From SB15 sp964639245 (GTDB taxonomy: Bacteria; Chloroflexota; Anaerolineae; Aggregatilineales; J027), in contig CAZXCU010000003.1 in NCBI GenBank assembly GCA_964639245.1, forward strand, positions 319,603-383,602: a stretch of DNA of 64,000 nucleotides, in the 5' to 3' direction. How positions within the stretch are numbered: the first letter of the stretch is position 1; each line of letters begins with the position of its first letter. The notes beneath the pieces were generated by a model. The model was not told the DNA's origin, did no database searches, and saw only the letters and a program-made list of their open reading frames with translations. Shown piece by piece: positions 43,862-52,047 of the stretch. Both the position numbers and the translations under genes were made by a program.

Positions 43862-44904
43862 TGCAGCTTTCATTTTTCCCCTCAGAAGCCGTGTTCCCAA
43901 CCACCCGCTATCAAGGTAGCAAGCGCAAAATTGCTGAGTGGATCTGGGGAAATATCAGCGATTTGCCCTTTGAGACGGTTTTAGATGCGTTTGGCGGAAC
44001 AGGCGTGATGAGCCATCTGTTCAAACGACAAGGCAAAACCGTCGCCTACAACGATTACCTCAAATTTAATGCCATCATCGGGCAAGCGCTCATCGAAAAT
44101 GCTGCCGTGACTCTCTCTAACACGGTCATCGAAAATTTGCTCAAGCCGCCGAACACTTCGCCCGATTTTATCCAAGCAACTTTCCGCAATATCTATTTCA
44201 CGGACGCAGAAAATCAATGGCTGGACGGGATGATTTTTAATATCAGTACACAGCTTGAAAACCGCTACGAAAAAGCGCTGGCATATTTTGCCCTGTTTCA
44301 AGCCTGCATCATCAAACGTCCTTATAATTTATTTCATCGTGCCAATTTATACATGCGGCAGGCCGATGTTCCGCGTTCATTTGGCAACAAAATCACATGG
44401 GACACTCCCTTTGAGGTGTATTTTAGAAATTTTGCCCGTGAAGCCAACGACGCGGTATTTGACAATGGCAAAACCCAGACTGTTTTCAATCAGGATGCGC
44501 TCGATCTCCCCACAGGTTTTGATTTGGTCTATCTTGACCCACCTTATTTTAATCAGCAGGGCGTGGGGGTAGATTACCGCGATTTTTACCACTTTTTAGA
44601 GGGCATGGTTAATTATTCTGACTGGGCAGCGCAGCTTGACCCCACCAGTAAACATCGCCGTTTGCTGCCTCAAAAAAATGCGTGGACGCAGGCCGTCACC
44701 TTGATGAATGCGTTTGAAGACATGATCCAAAAGCATCAGCAGAGTATCTTGGTTATTTCATATCGAGAGGATGGACTTCCGACTAGAGAACAAATAACCG
44801 CCTTGCTGCAAAAATATAAATCGGTGGTGCAAGCAGTGCAGTTGCCTAAACAATATGTCCTTTCCAAACGTCAGTCGCATGAAATTTTATGGATTGCCCA
44901 ATGA
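43861..44904 (+). CDS. DNA adenine N6-methyltransferase, D12 class (R-M partner)
   Basis: 347 residues with D12-class (Dam/M.EcoRV-like) motifs: the N-terminal RYQGSKRK (17-23), SAM-binding LDAFGGTGVMS (motif I, 41-51) and the catalytic YLDPPYF (DPPY 226-229), plus VISYREDG. It would methylate adenine in the site cut by the overlapping restriction enzyme. M.EcoRV belongs to the same class and modifies the first A of GATATC, so GATATC is the likely site here by inference from the partner. The stop overlaps the endonuclease start (ATGA). Confidence 0.9.
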   Translation: MQLSFFPSEAVFPTTRYQGSKRKIAEWIWGNISDLPFETVLDAFGGTGVMSHLFKRQGKTVAYNDYLKFNAIIGQALIENAAVTLSNTVIENLLKPPNTSPDFIQATFRNIYFTDAENQWLDGMIFNISTQLENRYEKALAYFALFQACIIKRPYNLFHRANLYMRQADVPRSFGNKITWDTPFEVYFRNFAREANDAVFDNGKTQTVFNQDALDLPTGFDLVYLDPPYFNQQGVGVDYRDFYHFLEGMVNYSDWAAQLDPTSKHRRLLPQKNAWTQAVTLMNAFEDMIQKHQQSILVISYREDGLPTREQITALLQKYKSVVQAVQLPKQYVLSKRQSHEILWIAQ

Positions 44905-45761
44905 GTTCCGATTTTCGTACCTTGCTGCTTGCCTACTTTGATGCCATCCGTGAACAGGTTGTCACGGATCAGGGGGAATGGACAGTCAAGGGATTTATTG
45001 ATATCTACCAGCGCATTTATACGATGACCCTTGATACCAAAGTGCTGTCCAAGGTATTGGAACTGGTGATTTTGCCTGTTGTGTACCGCTTTGCTCAGGA
45101 AAATCGGTATCAACTTGTGCCAGCCCGCGCCCAGAATCACTATCCTGACTTCACCCTGATTTCTTCCGACAATGAGTATTACGCGCTGGATATTAAAACC
45201 ACCTATCGCAAAGGGCAGGATGCACAAGGCCATCTAAAAGTAAACGGGATGACATTGGGAACCTATACGGGATATTTTCGCAATCGTAATAGTGCCATCA
45301 CCAGTACCTTTCCCTATCAGCAGTACCACCAGCATTTTGTGTTAGGGGTCGTCTATGACCAATACTCCGCCATTGAAGAAGGTCGCGTGTATACCTTGTC
45401 AGAGTTAGCGCAGATTCCTGCTGTTGCCCGTAATTTTGACTTTTTTCTCCATGAGAAATATCGGATTGCCTCCGATAGACCGGGCAGCGGCAATACCAAA
45501 AATATTGGCTCAACAGTATTTTTAGAAAGATTGTTGCAAGGAACGGGTGTTTTTTCAGAATTAGGCAGTGAGATTTTTGATGATTATTGGATGAACTATC
45601 GTAATCGGCAGATGGCCCACGAAGCCGGCTTCGCTAGCCCTGCCTATACCAATTTGCTGGAATACAAACGTTATAAAGAGCAGGGGGCAGCCATTCTTGC
45701 TGTTCCTGATGTAGATCTGCTTTCAGAAGCAAACGAACTCACAATAGATGAAGCGGAGTAA
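44901..45761 (+). CDS. EcoRV-like type II restriction endonuclease
   Basis: 286 residues starting MSSDFRTLLL at 44901, overlapping the methylase stop as ATGA. It aligns with EcoRV along most of its length from memory of that sequence: DTKVLSKVLELV (E54, cf. E45), QNHYPDFTL (D83, cf. D74), ALDIKTTY (D97 and K99, cf. D90 and K92), LGTYTGYFRN, FPYQQY, GSGNTKNIGS (195-204, the EcoRV base-recognition loop with one T changed to K) and DDYWMNYRNR. The catalytic PD...DIK set is complete. EcoRV cuts GATATC in the middle, and conservation of both DNA-contact loops suggests the same or a closely related site. The C-terminus is about 40 residues longer than EcoRV. Confidence 0.92.
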   Translation: MSSDFRTLLLAYFDAIREQVVTDQGEWTVKGFIDIYQRIYTMTLDTKVLSKVLELVILPVVYRFAQENRYQLVPARAQNHYPDFTLISSDNEYYALDIKTTYRKGQDAQGHLKVNGMTLGTYTGYFRNRNSAITSTFPYQQYHQHFVLGVVYDQYSAIEEGRVYTLSELAQIPAVARNFDFFLHEKYRIASDRPGSGNTKNIGSTVFLERLLQGTGVFSELGSEIFDDYWMNYRNRQMAHEAGFASPAYTNLLEYKRYKEQGAAILAVPDVDLLSEANELTIDEAE

Positions 45762-45767
45762 CCCACC

Positions 45768-46742
45768 ATGCGCCTAGACATTCGGGCGGTGATTTTAGCC
45801 CTATGGATGACCTTACTACTCACCACACTGACCAGTACCGCCACCATTGATTATTATGAAAATGTGGACGATGTACGGGTTACACTAGAAGGACTACCCA
45901 CCTCTCTTGAAAATGCCACACTTTTAGTGTTTGGCTTCTGGATTGCGGGTCTAGCTTCTGGTTTGGCGGTCAGTTTGTTGGGCTGGCCTTTACGCGAACG
46001 GAACGCTTTGTTGAGTGGCTTGGTGGGTTTTGCCATCGGAACTTTGATGCGGTTGCTGGCGCTGGGGCAGGATTTTTTGCCCGGCACCGACACCAGCTTC
46101 TGGGATTTTATGAGCAAAATTCTCGCCTTCCATGACATCCCCGATTACCATGCCTTTTTGCTGCTGGTCTGGCTGGGTGGTTTCATTGCGCTGGCGCTCG
46201 GGGTGATGATAAGCGCTTTGCTCAAACAGACTTTTCATCTTGAGCCACGCCGTTTGCCCGCGCTGGAGGTGGAGGGCAAAAATCTGGTGTTTGGTCTTGC
46301 GATGTTGAGTGTTTCGATGTTGTTTTTGTTGGTGCTGCGAAATTTTGAAACTGAAAATCGGCCTGATTTAACCGTGCTGGACACCAAATGGCTGATTTTG
46401 CCCCTGACGAACATGGTGTTTGCCGCGTTGATTGGGTTTTTTATGGGCGGGGGCTATTTTGCCAGCAGTCGATTTTCGGCGGCGGTGACGATGTTCCTGA
46501 GCGCGGCGGTACATGTGACGCTGATGCTAGCGATGGAAAGTTATATTTCGACGCTGGATGCGGTGGAAGAAGCGACAAATTTGAACAATATCGCCTACCT
46601 GAATTTTATTTTTTTCTGGGTCGGTACGCCGGTTGTGGGGGCGATTGCGGCGCTGGCACTGCATAATTTGCGTGATGCCTTCACCATCAGCTACGAGTAT
46701 GAGTACCAAGACGATGAACCTGTCGAAGGGCAGGCTGCTTAA
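45768..46742 (+). CDS. Integral membrane protein of unknown function
   Basis: 324 residues with about seven membrane helices, including AVILALWMTLLLTTLTSTA, LLVFGFWIAGLASGLAVSLLG, FLLLVWLGGFIALALGVMI, LVFGLAMLSVSMLFLLVL and a GFFMGGGYFA segment. C-terminus acidic and cytoplasmic (YEYEYQDDEPVEG). No transporter signature recognised. It starts six bases after the endonuclease gene and overlaps the next gene by one base, so it is co-transcribed with both, although a link to restriction is not evident. Confidence 0.7.
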   Translation: MRLDIRAVILALWMTLLLTTLTSTATIDYYENVDDVRVTLEGLPTSLENATLLVFGFWIAGLASGLAVSLLGWPLRERNALLSGLVGFAIGTLMRLLALGQDFLPGTDTSFWDFMSKILAFHDIPDYHAFLLLVWLGGFIALALGVMISALLKQTFHLEPRRLPALEVEGKNLVFGLAMLSVSMLFLLVLRNFETENRPDLTVLDTKWLILPLTNMVFAALIGFFMGGGYFASSRFSAAVTMFLSAAVHVTLMLAMESYISTLDAVEEATNLNNIAYLNFIFFWVGTPVVGAIAALALHNLRDAFTISYEYEYQDDEPVEGQAA

Positions 46743-47359
46743 TGTTCAACCTCTTGAGCAGTGGGGCGGGCTTCGGCTTTACCGTTGGAACAATTATCGG
46801 CCCCCTGCAAACCTACCTGATTAATGAAACGCTGCTCAAGGGCTGGCAGCGCAGCATGATTATCGCTTTTACGCCCTTGTTCGCCGACCTGCCCATCATT
46901 TTTTTGATGGTGGTGGTTTTGAAGCAACTCCCGGAGGAAGCGATTGCCGCGCTGCAACTCATCGGCGGGGTGTTTATTCTGACGCTGGTACGTCCGGCAT
47001 GGCAGCAGGCGCAACGTCCCCCTGAAATTGATACCGACCAGCCCACCCAATCACCGGGGCGCACGCTCGGCAAAGCGGTCATGATTACGTGGCTCAGCCC
47101 CGGCCCGTATATTTTCTGGGGGGCGGTGTTGGGGCCGCTGTTCGTCAAGGGTTTAGAGCAAAGTGTGTGGCATGGCGCGGTTTTTTTGCTCGGATTTTAC
47201 GGCACGTTTGTTGGAATCATGCTGCTGACCACGCTCATTTTTACCCGTCTGCGGCATTTGGACAAACGCATTGTCCAGAATATTATGCGTTTGAGCGTGC
47301 TGATTCTCATTTATTTTGGGTTGCGCCTGCTGTATGACGGGGTGACCGCGCTGGTTTAA
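46742..47359 (+). CDS. LysE/RhtB-family exporter-like membrane protein
   Basis: 205 residues with six predicted helices and the LysE-type features: N-terminal GFTVGTIIGPLQTYLINETLLKGWQRSMIIAFTPLFADLPIIFLMV, GGVFILTL-W, and WLSPGPYIFWGAVLGPL. LysE/RhtB proteins export amino acids or related small molecules. The start ATG shares its A with the upstream TAA stop. Substrate unknown. Confidence 0.8.
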   Translation: MFNLLSSGAGFGFTVGTIIGPLQTYLINETLLKGWQRSMIIAFTPLFADLPIIFLMVVVLKQLPEEAIAALQLIGGVFILTLVRPAWQQAQRPPEIDTDQPTQSPGRTLGKAVMITWLSPGPYIFWGAVLGPLFVKGLEQSVWHGAVFLLGFYGTFVGIMLLTTLIFTRLRHLDKRIVQNIMRLSVLILIYFGLRLLYDGVTALV

Positions 47360-47408
47360 ATTTTTCATTTTCATAACCTTCGCTATAATCGGGGTCAGGA
47401 GGGCGATG

Positions 47409-50363
47409 ATGACTCTTACTGACCAAGCACCGATTTTTATTTCTTACGGGCGGGATGACGAAACCGCCGATTTTGTGCCGCGCCTGCATGATGACCTAGA
47501 ATCGAACGGGGTGAATGCGTGGCTGGATAAAAAAGATATTCCGGTAGGGCAAGATTGGGATTTAGCGATTCAACAGGGGTTAGATGCCTGCCGTGCGCTG
47601 CTCCTGATTGTGACTCAAAAAAGCCTGCAATCGCCAGTAGTACGGGCGGAATGGAATCGGGTGCTGAACGCTGGCAAACCCGTTGTTCCGTTGATGTGGG
47701 GCAAGGATGTCACCTTTGAAGCACTGCCCTTCCGTTTGCAATTGCGACAGGGGATTGATTTTCACGAAGATTATTACAAAGGCCGCGCTCAACTCTTTCA
47801 ATTTTTACGCGATTTACCTGCTACCGTTACGCCTGCCGATTTAGCCCGCGCCAAATTGGATGAATTGAAACAGGCGCAAGCCCGCAGTGATGACCCCCAA
47901 CAATTTGCTGAAAGCATCCAAGACACGCAAAAACGCTTGGCCTATGAAGAACGCCGTGCTGAAAATCCACAGGCTGTTCAACAGGAAGAACAGGCGAGCG
48001 TGCAAGCCAGTATCGAGCGCGTGCAGCAGCAGCAGATTCGCCAAGCCGAACAACGCCAATCGGTGCAGCGGGTGGTGGGACGTGCGCCACAGGATGTGAA
48101 AAATAAATTCAAAGACCGCACCCACGAACGCGCCACGCTCAAAACATGGTTTGCTCACCCGGACATGCCGCTGATGGTGGTGGTGGGACACGGCGGGATG
48201 GGCAAAACCGCCCTGACCTGTTATGTGATGGACGAATTGGAAAATGATTATGAACAGGTGGCGGGGTTAATTTACCTCAGCACGACGACGGGCAGGGTGG
48301 ATCTGGAACAGGTTTTTCTGACTGTCGGGCAGATGATCGGACACCCCCTGATTGAAGCCTACAACGATGCCCAAAAATCGCTGGCGGAACGGATTCAAAA
48401 ACTGCTGGATGCGCTGCATCGGGAGGATGCCAAACGTTACCTGCTGCTGCTGGATAATTTTGAAACGCTCCAGCACAGCGAGGACGGCACGCTGCACAAC
48501 GCCGAATTGCAGGAATTTTTGCACCTGCTGCTGCGCCAGCGCCATGCCTGCAAAATTCTTGTGACCACCCGCACGCCGCTTAAAATTCCGGTGGATGTGC
48601 AGTTACGGGCGCAGCACATCCGGCTGGAGATGGGGCTGCCGCGTGAAGAAGCGGTGCAATTTTTGCGCGAATTGGCGGTCAAGGGGACGGACGCGCAGCT
48701 TGGCGAATTGGCGGACAAACTGCATGGCTATCCGCGTGCGCTGGAAGCGGCGGCGGGATATTTGCAGCAAGACCCGTTTTTGAACATCGGACATTTGCTG
48801 GCGCGTGAAGATATTTTCCACATCCCGTCCGGTTCGGATGACAAACTGCTGATTGAAAATATGGTGCGGGCGGCGCTCATCAGCCTTGAAGCGGAGGCGC
48901 TGCGGGTGATGCAGGCGCTGGCGGTTTACAACCGACCTGTACCGGAAGTGGCTGTCGAAACCGTCCTTGATCCCTTTCAACCCGTGACCGTCACCCGCGA
49001 CCAGCTGAAAACCCTGACGCGCCGCCATCTCATCACCTATGACAATGGCCTGTTTTCGCTGCATCCGGTTGACCAAGCGTTTGCCTATAATGCGCTGCCA
49101 GTGGGGGGCAGCACTGGCCTCAAGGCCAGCGTTGATGTGTCCTATACTCGCATTGGGCTTCATACCCGCGCCAGTGATTATTTCAAAACCACCCGGCTTG
49201 CGAGAGAAAAATGGAAAAGTATCAAGGATTTAGAACCGCAGTTGGCTGAATTTGAGCAGCGGATGCAGGCTCAGGATTACGATACAGCAGCGCGGATTAT
49301 GGATGAGATTAGCTTTGATTACCTGATGCTGTGGGGACATTTGCAGAAAGTGCTTGAACTGCGAGAACAACTGCTTGGGAAGCTGCAAGACAGTGGTTTG
49401 GAGCGTCGTAATTATGGCTATCTAGGAGTGGTGTATGGACATTTAGGCATGACCTATAAGTCCATTTCTTATTATGAGAAAGCCTTGCAAAATTCGCGTG
49501 ACAATCATGAAAAATCAGCCGAAGGGGCATGGTTAGGCAATCTGGGGAATGCCTACAGCGATTTAGGGGAGGTGCGGCAGGCGATTGACTACCATGAACA
49601 AGCGCTGGTTATTTCACGCGAAATCGGGGATCGGCGGGGCGAAGGTATCCGTTTAGGCAATCTGGGAAATGCCTACAGCGATTTAGGGGAGGTGCGGAAG
49701 GCGATTGGCTATTATGAACAGGCTCTGGGGATTGACCGCGAAATCGGAAATAAACAGGGCGAATCGATCCGACTTGATAATCTGGGTCATGCGTATCTGG
49801 CGGAAGGGAAATTAACCGGGGCCATCGCGCATTATCAGCAGGCACTGACAATCGGCGAGGAAATCGGTTTTCATCTTATACAGCATTATGCACGTATTGA
49901 TTTGGCAAAAGGTCGTTTGCTGGAAAATAATTTAGCGGCGGCGGATGACCTGCTGCGGCAAGCCCAACAATTTGACCGTCCCGACAACAACCATGTTGTT
50001 TTTGCGGTTTTAGGCATCGTCTGTCTGCGGCGGGGGAATGCGTCGGAAGCCCGCAGCGCGTTTGAACAATCTCTCCGGCAGGCCGATGACTTGATTGGCA
50101 AAACGCCTGAATATTGGGGTGCGTGGTATGCCAAAGGGTTGGCGCTGGCGGGGCTGGCGTGTATTCCCCACCCCCAACCCCTCCCCACCAGTGGAGAGGG
50201 GAGTGTTTTAGAAGCGTCGCAAGCGGCGTATCAACGGGCGCGGGACATTTTCGCGGGGGCGGGGGTTATTCAAGCGCAATTGATGCTGCTGGATGAATTG
50301 CGAAAAGCTGATGGGGTCGGGGTGCGGTTGGATGCAGTGCGGGCGGTGCTAGCGGGTGGGTGA
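47409..50363 (+). CDS. TIR-NB-ARC-TPR (NLR-like STAND) protein
   Basis: 984 residues; start 47409 fits AGGAGG (47397-47402) better than the Met before it. TIR domain about 6-135 (IFISYGRDD; ...SPVVRAEW, with E81 at the NADase glutamate position). Then comes a Gln-rich coiled region (150-225) and an NB-ARC module: P-loop VGHGGMGKTAL (GK at 265-266), Walker B LLLLDNFETL (346-355), sensor ILVTTRT and GYPRALE (cf. GLPLAL). Then a winged-helix region and C-terminal TPRs (about 665-880) with two near-identical 41-residue units (LGNLGNAYSDLGEVR). By analogy with bacterial NLR-like and TIR systems it may sense phage infection and deplete NAD. It sits behind the EcoRV-like R-M genes. A dispersed repeat adds PHPQPLPTSGEGS near the C-terminus. 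Confidence 0.9.
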   Translation: MTLTDQAPIFISYGRDDETADFVPRLHDDLESNGVNAWLDKKDIPVGQDWDLAIQQGLDACRALLLIVTQKSLQSPVVRAEWNRVLNAGKPVVPLMWGKDVTFEALPFRLQLRQGIDFHEDYYKGRAQLFQFLRDLPATVTPADLARAKLDELKQAQARSDDPQQFAESIQDTQKRLAYEERRAENPQAVQQEEQASVQASIERVQQQQIRQAEQRQSVQRVVGRAPQDVKNKFKDRTHERATLKTWFAHPDMPLMVVVGHGGMGKTALTCYVMDELENDYEQVAGLIYLSTTTGRVDLEQVFLTVGQMIGHPLIEAYNDAQKSLAERIQKLLDALHREDAKRYLLLLDNFETLQHSEDGTLHNAELQEFLHLLLRQRHACKILVTTRTPLKIPVDVQLRAQHIRLEMGLPREEAVQFLRELAVKGTDAQLGELADKLHGYPRALEAAAGYLQQDPFLNIGHLLAREDIFHIPSGSDDKLLIENMVRAALISLEAEALRVMQALAVYNRPVPEVAVETVLDPFQPVTVTRDQLKTLTRRHLITYDNGLFSLHPVDQAFAYNALPVGGSTGLKASVDVSYTRIGLHTRASDYFKTTRLAREKWKSIKDLEPQLAEFEQRMQAQDYDTAARIMDEISFDYLMLWGHLQKVLELREQLLGKLQDSGLERRNYGYLGVVYGHLGMTYKSISYYEKALQNSRDNHEKSAEGAWLGNLGNAYSDLGEVRQAIDYHEQALVISREIGDRRGEGIRLGNLGNAYSDLGEVRKAIGYYEQALGIDREIGNKQGESIRLDNLGHAYLAEGKLTGAIAHYQQALTIGEEIGFHLIQHYARIDLAKGRLLENNLAAADDLLRQAQQFDRPDNNHVVFAVLGIVCLRRGNASEARSAFEQSLRQADDLIGKTPEYWGAWYAKGLALAGLACIPHPQPLPTSGEGSVLEASQAAYQRARDIFAGAGVIQAQLMLLDELRKADGVGVRLDAVRAVLAGG

Positions 50364-50372
50364 TGCGATAAA

Positions 50373-50870
50373 TGTACGGGCTTGGTCTGTGACCCGCCCT
50401 CGATGGTGCTTGGGATGGGTCACAGACCCACCCTCAATGGTGCTTGGGATGGATCACAGACCCACCCTCGATGGTGCGTGGGGTGGGTCATAGACCCACC
50501 CGTACAGAATTAAAAATATTGGTTCGTCTCGCCATTAAATCAGACATCCTAGCGGGGTTTGCGGCGGCATCAATTCCCCCGCTATGCGTACAAAGTCGTC
50601 TAAAACCGACTGAAAAAAATGCCCTCAATGGTGCTTGGGATGGGTCACAGACCCACCCTCGATGGTGCGTGGGGTGGGTCATAGACCCGCCCGTACAGAA
50701 TTAAAAAATAAATTGCATTATTGGTTCGTCTCGCCATTAAATCAGACATCCTAGCGGGGTTTGCGGCGGCATCAATTCCCCCGCTATGCGTACAAAGTCG
50801 TCTAAAACCGACTGAAAAAAATGCCCTCAATGGTGCTTGGGATGGGTCACAGACCCACCCGTACAGAAGT
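50373..50870. repeat. Array of hairpin repeats, gene-free
   Basis: The stretch 50364-50914 holds no credible gene. It contains the TGTACGGG...CCCGTACA element (50373-50506) with its GGGTCACAGACCCACCCTCGA core repeated three times at a period of about 34. Then comes a 140-base unit at about 50521-50660 repeated at 50723-50862 (offset 202). That unit includes a TAGCGGGG/CCCCGCTA inverted repeat and GTCGTCTAAAACCGAC. Units are contiguous without unique spacers, so this is not a CRISPR array. Confidence 0.8.
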
Positions 50871-50914
50871 AAAAAGTTGCTGTCCCGATGCTGAATCGGG
50901 GTGCAATCTCAGCC

Positions 50915-50943
50915 TTGTCAGTGGGGGGGCAGGGTGCTATAAT
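50915..50943 (+). promoter_or_regulatory. Promoter of tRNA-Gln
   Basis: TTGTCA (50915-50920), a 17-base spacer and TATAAT (50938-50943), 10 bases before the tRNA. A near-consensus sigma70-type promoter. Confidence 0.85.
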
Positions 50944-50953
50944 GACGGCATCT

Positions 50954-51025
50954 TGGGAGATAGTTTAATCGGCAGAACAACGGACTCTGGATTCGTCAGT
51001 CCTGGTTCGAGCCCAGGTCTCCCAG
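50954..51025 (+). tRNA. tRNA-Gln (CUG anticodon)
   Basis: A 72-base cloverleaf: acceptor TGGGAGA/TCTCCCA pairs perfectly. The anticodon loop CTCTGGA gives anticodon CUG with the usual U33. The T arm is CCTGG-TTCGAGC-CCAGG. The CCA end is not encoded. It has its own promoter and terminator. Confidence 0.93.
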
Positions 51026-51028
51026 CTC

Positions 51029-51052
51029 AAAACCGCTTCAGGGCGGTTTTTT
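51029..51052 (+). terminator. Rho-independent terminator of tRNA-Gln
   Basis: AAAACCGC and GCGGTTTT form an 8-bp stem with a 6-base loop, and the T-run continues to six T, four bases after the tRNA. Confidence 0.88.
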
Positions 51053-51089
51053 GATTCTGGGGTGGTTGAATTGGCACAGAGAGCAAAAT

Positions 51090-51191
51090 GTACGGGCGCG
51101 GTCTTTGACCCGCCCTGAGAAGTAAATTTATAGTCCCGTTACAGAAGTTTATCGGGGATGAGGGCGGGTACAAGCGAGTGATACCCGCCCC
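51090..51191. repeat. Fragmentary hairpin repeats
   Basis: TGTACGGGCGCGGTCTTTGA (from 51090) is a half copy of the 24533/50373 element. A separate hairpin GGGCGGGTA-11 bases-TACCCGCCC lies at 51162-51190. No gene in 51053-51238. Confidence 0.6.
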
Positions 51192-51238
51192 TACGAAAGG
51201 CGTATATCTGATTCCATTGCGAAACGCGTCGCGCTGTT

Positions 51239-51952
51239 TTATGGACAGGTCGTTTCGCCAAAAATGAGGGTTCCCCCCGCAGAAGTGACCCCGATGGTGG
51301 CATTGGTGCAAGTCCCACCGCCGCAAGACACCCCGCCCGGCGTGGTAAACGTGCCAAACAAAACGCCACCGACATAGATATCCACCGATGACGCATCAAA
51401 AGTGGTTGCCCATGCGATGTTATTGGAGCCACCGCCGCCCGTACAAAAAACATCGGCTTTGGTGATATTGGTATTGGGCAGCACAATCGGGGCAAGTGCC
51501 GAACCGCACATCGTCGGAACGCCACTGCGCGGCAGTCTGCCATCCGAAAAACGTGCCAGATAGTAACCGCATGTCCAGAACCAATCATTGACACAGCGCC
51601 CATCCCCCCATGCCCCGCCCGGATAACACAAATTTTCTTTGGCAAGCGTGGTAGTAGTTGTGGAGGATGTGGTTTGTGTTGAAGAAGGGGTGGTCACCAC
51701 AGACGCGGTAGTTTGCCCGCCGCAGAGAGGCACGACCAGCCGCTGTCCGATAAAAATGAGATTCGGATTCACGATGTTGTTGGCACGGGTCATTTCGCCA
51801 ATCGAACACCCATAGCGCAGCCCGATGCGATAGAGATTTTCGCCCTGCTGCACCACATGGATCGTCGTGCCGGGCTGCTGGGCATGGGTTTTGGGGACAG
51901 ACAGCAGTGCCAGCATCAAAACCAAGAAGATGAGACTGGTAATAATTTTCAT
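51239..51952 (-). CDS. Secreted LysM-domain protein
   Basis: 237 residues: signal peptide ending THAQQ, then one LysM domain (about 28-76: IHVVQQGENLYRIGLRYGCSIGEMTRANNIVNPNLIFIGQRLVVP) that binds peptidoglycan or chitin-like glycans. A Ser/Thr linker follows (80-104), then a Cys/Gly-rich C-terminal region (CYPGGAWGDGRCVNDWFWTCG; CGGGTCTNATIGV) with eight or more cysteines, suggesting disulfides outside the cell. The C-terminal domain is not recognised. No neighbour on the same transcript is obvious. Confidence 0.8.
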   Translation of the reverse strand: MKIITSLIFLVLMLALLSVPKTHAQQPGTTIHVVQQGENLYRIGLRYGCSIGEMTRANNIVNPNLIFIGQRLVVPLCGGQTTASVVTTPSSTQTTSSTTTTTLAKENLCYPGGAWGDGRCVNDWFWTCGYYLARFSDGRLPRSGVPTMCGSALAPIVLPNTNITKADVFCTGGGGSNNIAWATTFDASSVDIYVGGVLFGTFTTPGGVSCGGGTCTNATIGVTSAGGTLIFGETTCP

Positions 51953-52047
51953 GATGCGATACCCATTCTCTTTACTGCTTATTTTAGAAGAATGCAGTAA
52001 AGAATGCGGTAAGAATCGGCTTTGAATGTCTTAACGCTGCCACAACA

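Noticed and set aside
43861..44904. Stand-alone Dam-type housekeeping methylase
   Set aside because: Direct ATGA overlap with an EcoRV-like endonuclease makes an R-M partner far more likely.
50444..50830. Small open frames (ITDPPSMVRGVGH type) in the repeat array
   Set aside because: They are translations of the hairpin repeats, repeated in several frames, without ribosome-binding sites.
50373..50870. CRISPR array
   Set aside because: Units are contiguous or duplicated as larger blocks; there are no unique spacers of constant length and no cas genes.
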